Source: Desulfobacteraceae bacterium (GTDB taxonomy: Bacteria > Desulfobacterota > Desulfobacteria > Desulfobacterales > UBA5616). From it: DNA of 7,750 nucleotides. The stretch covers positions 1-7,750 of the forward strand of contig JAUXEW010000138.1 of assembly GCA_030620375.1 (NCBI GenBank), given 5' to 3'. The notes under the pieces are model-generated. The model worked only from the letters and a program-made list of their open reading frames with translations, was not told where the DNA came from and made no database searches. Below are positions 6,497 to 7,750 of the stretch, piece by piece. Each line of letters opens with the position of its first letter. The stretch's first letter is position 1. The position numbers and the translations under genes are program-made.

Positions 6497-6522
6497 AATC
6501 TTTCTCTTTAATTAGTGTTGCG

Positions 6523-7428
6523 TTAATTAACACACATGGTTATCCATTTGCCGTCGACCATCACAATTCGGGAGGGGTCGTTGTCTCGGCTCGGTTGTTT
6601 ATACGCGGTGATGTTATATTCAGGGTCATGCGGCAGCTTTACCCCGAATCCCGTTTCGGTTGGGAATGCCTGGGGAAGAATCGGCCTGACCTTTCGGGAG
6701 CTTGTTGCTGAAAACAGATGATCGACAGAAGTATATGCGGAGAGCTCTTCCATGATTTTTAATGTTGGCGGCATCAGTAGTATTTCTTTATTTGCCTGTT
6801 TTTTTAACGCTTCGGCCGGAGTGACCCACAGTGAATCGGTGAGTTCGATGGCGTCGTGCGCGGGATGCTGGTTTTTCGGCATCCTTGCCAGAAAAAACCG
6901 CGTATCAAAGCGCTTTTTTTCAAGCTCCGGGGTAATCCATCGAGCGTAAGGCAATAGCATATCCAAGGCATAACGGATGTTTTTTTTAGCAGCGAAATCT
7001 CTCAATGTTACAGATCCCTGATGCAGTTTTTCTCTGTAACCGGGAAAACAATCGGTGGTATGGGTGTCTGCCCCGGGTGTTGATGTTTTTGCGTCTAGAC
7101 CGGCAAGCAGTACCCCTGACTCTTCGAAGGTTTCACGAACGGCGGTAAAAAAGAGCCCCAAAGCCTTGGTTTCCGAAAGATCGGGTTCGTTTAAACGGGT
7201 TACCGCCTCCTTTGTGGACAGCCCTTTGGCATATGATGACAATATGGGGTCACAGTCCGCAGAATCGAGTGCGCCGCCGGGGAATACGTAAGCACCGCCC
7301 ATGAACCTTTGGTTTTTATGACGTTGCATTAAAAACAGTTCAAACGGTTTTTTTCTATTTCCCCGGATTAGGATTACCGTTGCGGCATCCCTGGGCCGGA
7401 CTGCTTCAGAGTTTGTATGTTTATCCAT
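6523..7428 (-). CDS. Nudix hydrolase, NUDT19-like (possible CoA/acyl-CoA diphosphatase)
   Basis: A 301-residue Nudix hydrolase, longer than the usual 150-200 residues because of an insertion within the Nudix region. MGGAYVFPGGALDSAD (43-58) opens it. About 40 residues later RETFEESGV (98-106) supplies the metal-binding Glu99, Glu102 and Glu103. The canonical GX5E part is displaced, so the box is split. The section YARWITPELEKKRFDTRFFLA (161-181) and WVTPAEAL followed by EILLMPPT (201-222) matches the body of mammalian NUDT19, a peroxisomal CoA diphosphatase. It therefore probably cleaves a CoA or acyl-CoA pyrophosphate bond, though NUDT19-like bacterial proteins are poorly characterised. The 40-50 C-terminal residues after 255 look lineage-specific. 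The ribosome binding site is weak (GGGA about ten bases upstream). It is middle gene of an operon with a 57-aa protein upstream and the MBL hydrolase downstream. Confidence 0.92.
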   Translation of the reverse strand: MDKHTNSEAVRPRDAATVILIRGNRKKPFELFLMQRHKNQRFMGGAYVFPGGALDSADCDPILSSYAKGLSTKEAVTRLNEPDLSETKALGLFFTAVRETFEESGVLLAGLDAKTSTPGADTHTTDCFPGYREKLHQGSVTLRDFAAKKNIRYALDMLLPYARWITPELEKKRFDTRFFLARMPKNQHPAHDAIELTDSLWVTPAEALKKQANKEILLMPPTLKIMEELSAYTSVDHLFSATSSRKVRPILPQAFPTETGFGVKLPHDPEYNITAYKQPSRDNDPSRIVMVDGKWITMCVN

Positions 7429-7490
7429 ATCTATTAATCCCGGGGGAGTAAAAAGGGTTATCCTGCTTACAGTGTTTTTTTTTAAGGGAG

Positions 7491-7664
7491 CTACTCGTTT
7501 TTTTCTTCGGGTGGTTTGTCAGTGCCTTTTACCGCTTCTTCCACGGTACTGTAAATTGTTTTAAACATTTCAGGAAAACCGCTGGGAGAAACTCTTCCGG
7601 TTTCAATAAATTTGACAGCGATTTCCTTGGTTGCCCGCAGGATTTGTTCATTAATTGAGCCCAT
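7491..7664 (-). CDS. Small conserved-looking protein, 57 aa, function unknown
   Basis: A minus-strand frame from ATG 7664 to TAG encodes 57 residues, starting MGSINEQILRATKEIAVKF and ending in a charged KPPEEKNE tail. AGGA lies six bases before the ATG, a good ribosome binding site. The core ATKEIAVKFIETGRVSPSGF (11-30) followed by FKTIYSTVEEAV (34-45) reads as two amphipathic helices around a VSPSGFP turn. This pattern recalls the N-terminal part of MucR/Ros-type proteins (IVxxYVxxxxVxxxxLPxLIxxVHxAL), but the zinc finger is absent, so any regulatory role is a guess. It lies 62 bp upstream of the Nudix gene on the same strand and is probably the first gene of that operon. Codon use and helix-like composition make a real gene likely; no function can be assigned. 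Confidence 0.75.
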   Translation of the reverse strand: MGSINEQILRATKEIAVKFIETGRVSPSGFPEMFKTIYSTVEEAVKGTDKPPEEKNE

Positions 7665-7696
7665 AATAATTCCTAGGTACTGAATTTTTGGAATAA

Positions 7697-7740
7697 TTGG
7701 TTCTTCTCCAATTTAGTTGGAGAAGAGGGTCCAAGGATTC
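7697..7740. repeat. Dispersed 44-bp hairpin repeat, copy 2
   Basis: Identical over 44 bases to 3833-3876. The stem is TCTTCTCCAA (7702-7711) and TTGGAGAAGA (7717-7726) with loop TTTAG. Beyond the match this copy continues AAGGGGTCCA to the window edge, so the element runs on outside. Here it lies upstream of the 57-aa gene, in the region where the minus-strand operon promoter would be expected, not between convergent genes. Confidence 0.9.
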
Positions 7741-7750
7741 AAGGGGTCCA

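Noticed and set aside
7055..7291. Plus-strand open frame opposite the Nudix gene
   Set aside because: It is Ser/Pro-rich low-information sequence antisense to a firm Nudix coding region.

Overview
The window is moderately AT-rich bacterial chromosome with eight protein-coding genes, no RNA genes, no CRISPR array and no recognisable transposase. No single gene proves the taxonomy. The mix of a stand-alone crotonase-family gene, a CelD/BcsL-type GNAT protein and short dispersed repeats rich in GGGTCCAAGGATTC looks most like a Desulfobacterota (deltaproteobacterial, Desulfobacterales-like) genome. This is an inference from general familiarity, not a database match.

Layout. Positions 1-206 hold a short TTCGTGNNN tandem repeat and a plausible promoter. 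An enoyl-CoA hydratase/isomerase-family gene (+, 213-1058) follows. A 414-bp gap without a supported gene (1059-1472) leads to a two-gene + strand unit: a CelD/BcsL-family GNAT protein (1473-2474) and a GT4 glycosyltransferase that resembles MshA along its length (2543-3826). A hairpin-bearing repeat (3833-3876) separates it from a convergent gene for a tandem-GNAT acetyltransferase resembling MshD (-, 3905-4837). That gene is divergent from a PIG-L/LmbE zinc deacetylase of the MshB/BshB type (+, 4982-5677), and closely packed promoters lie between them. After a strong hairpin and a GC-rich palindrome comes a minus-strand operon, in transcription order: a 57-aa protein (7491-7664), a NUDT19-like Nudix hydrolase (6523-7428) and a glyoxalase-II-like metallo-beta-lactamase-fold hydrolase (5855-6496). 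A second exact copy of the 44-bp hairpin repeat closes the window (7697-7740).

How the genes may work together. An MshA-like glycosyltransferase, an MshB-like deacetylase and an MshD-like tandem GNAT sit within about 3.2 kb. This is the enzyme set of mycothiol synthesis (GlcNAc transfer to inositol phosphate, N-deacetylation, and N-acetylation of the cysteinyl amine), but without an MshC or BshC cysteine ligase in the window. The adjacent MBL hydrolase would fit a thiol-ester hydrolase role in such a pathway. The leading hypothesis is therefore an uncharacterised sugar-based low-molecular-weight thiol, or related amino-sugar conjugate, in a non-actinobacterium. The more ordinary alternative is surface-glycan synthesis and tailoring. 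The sequence alone does not decide between them.
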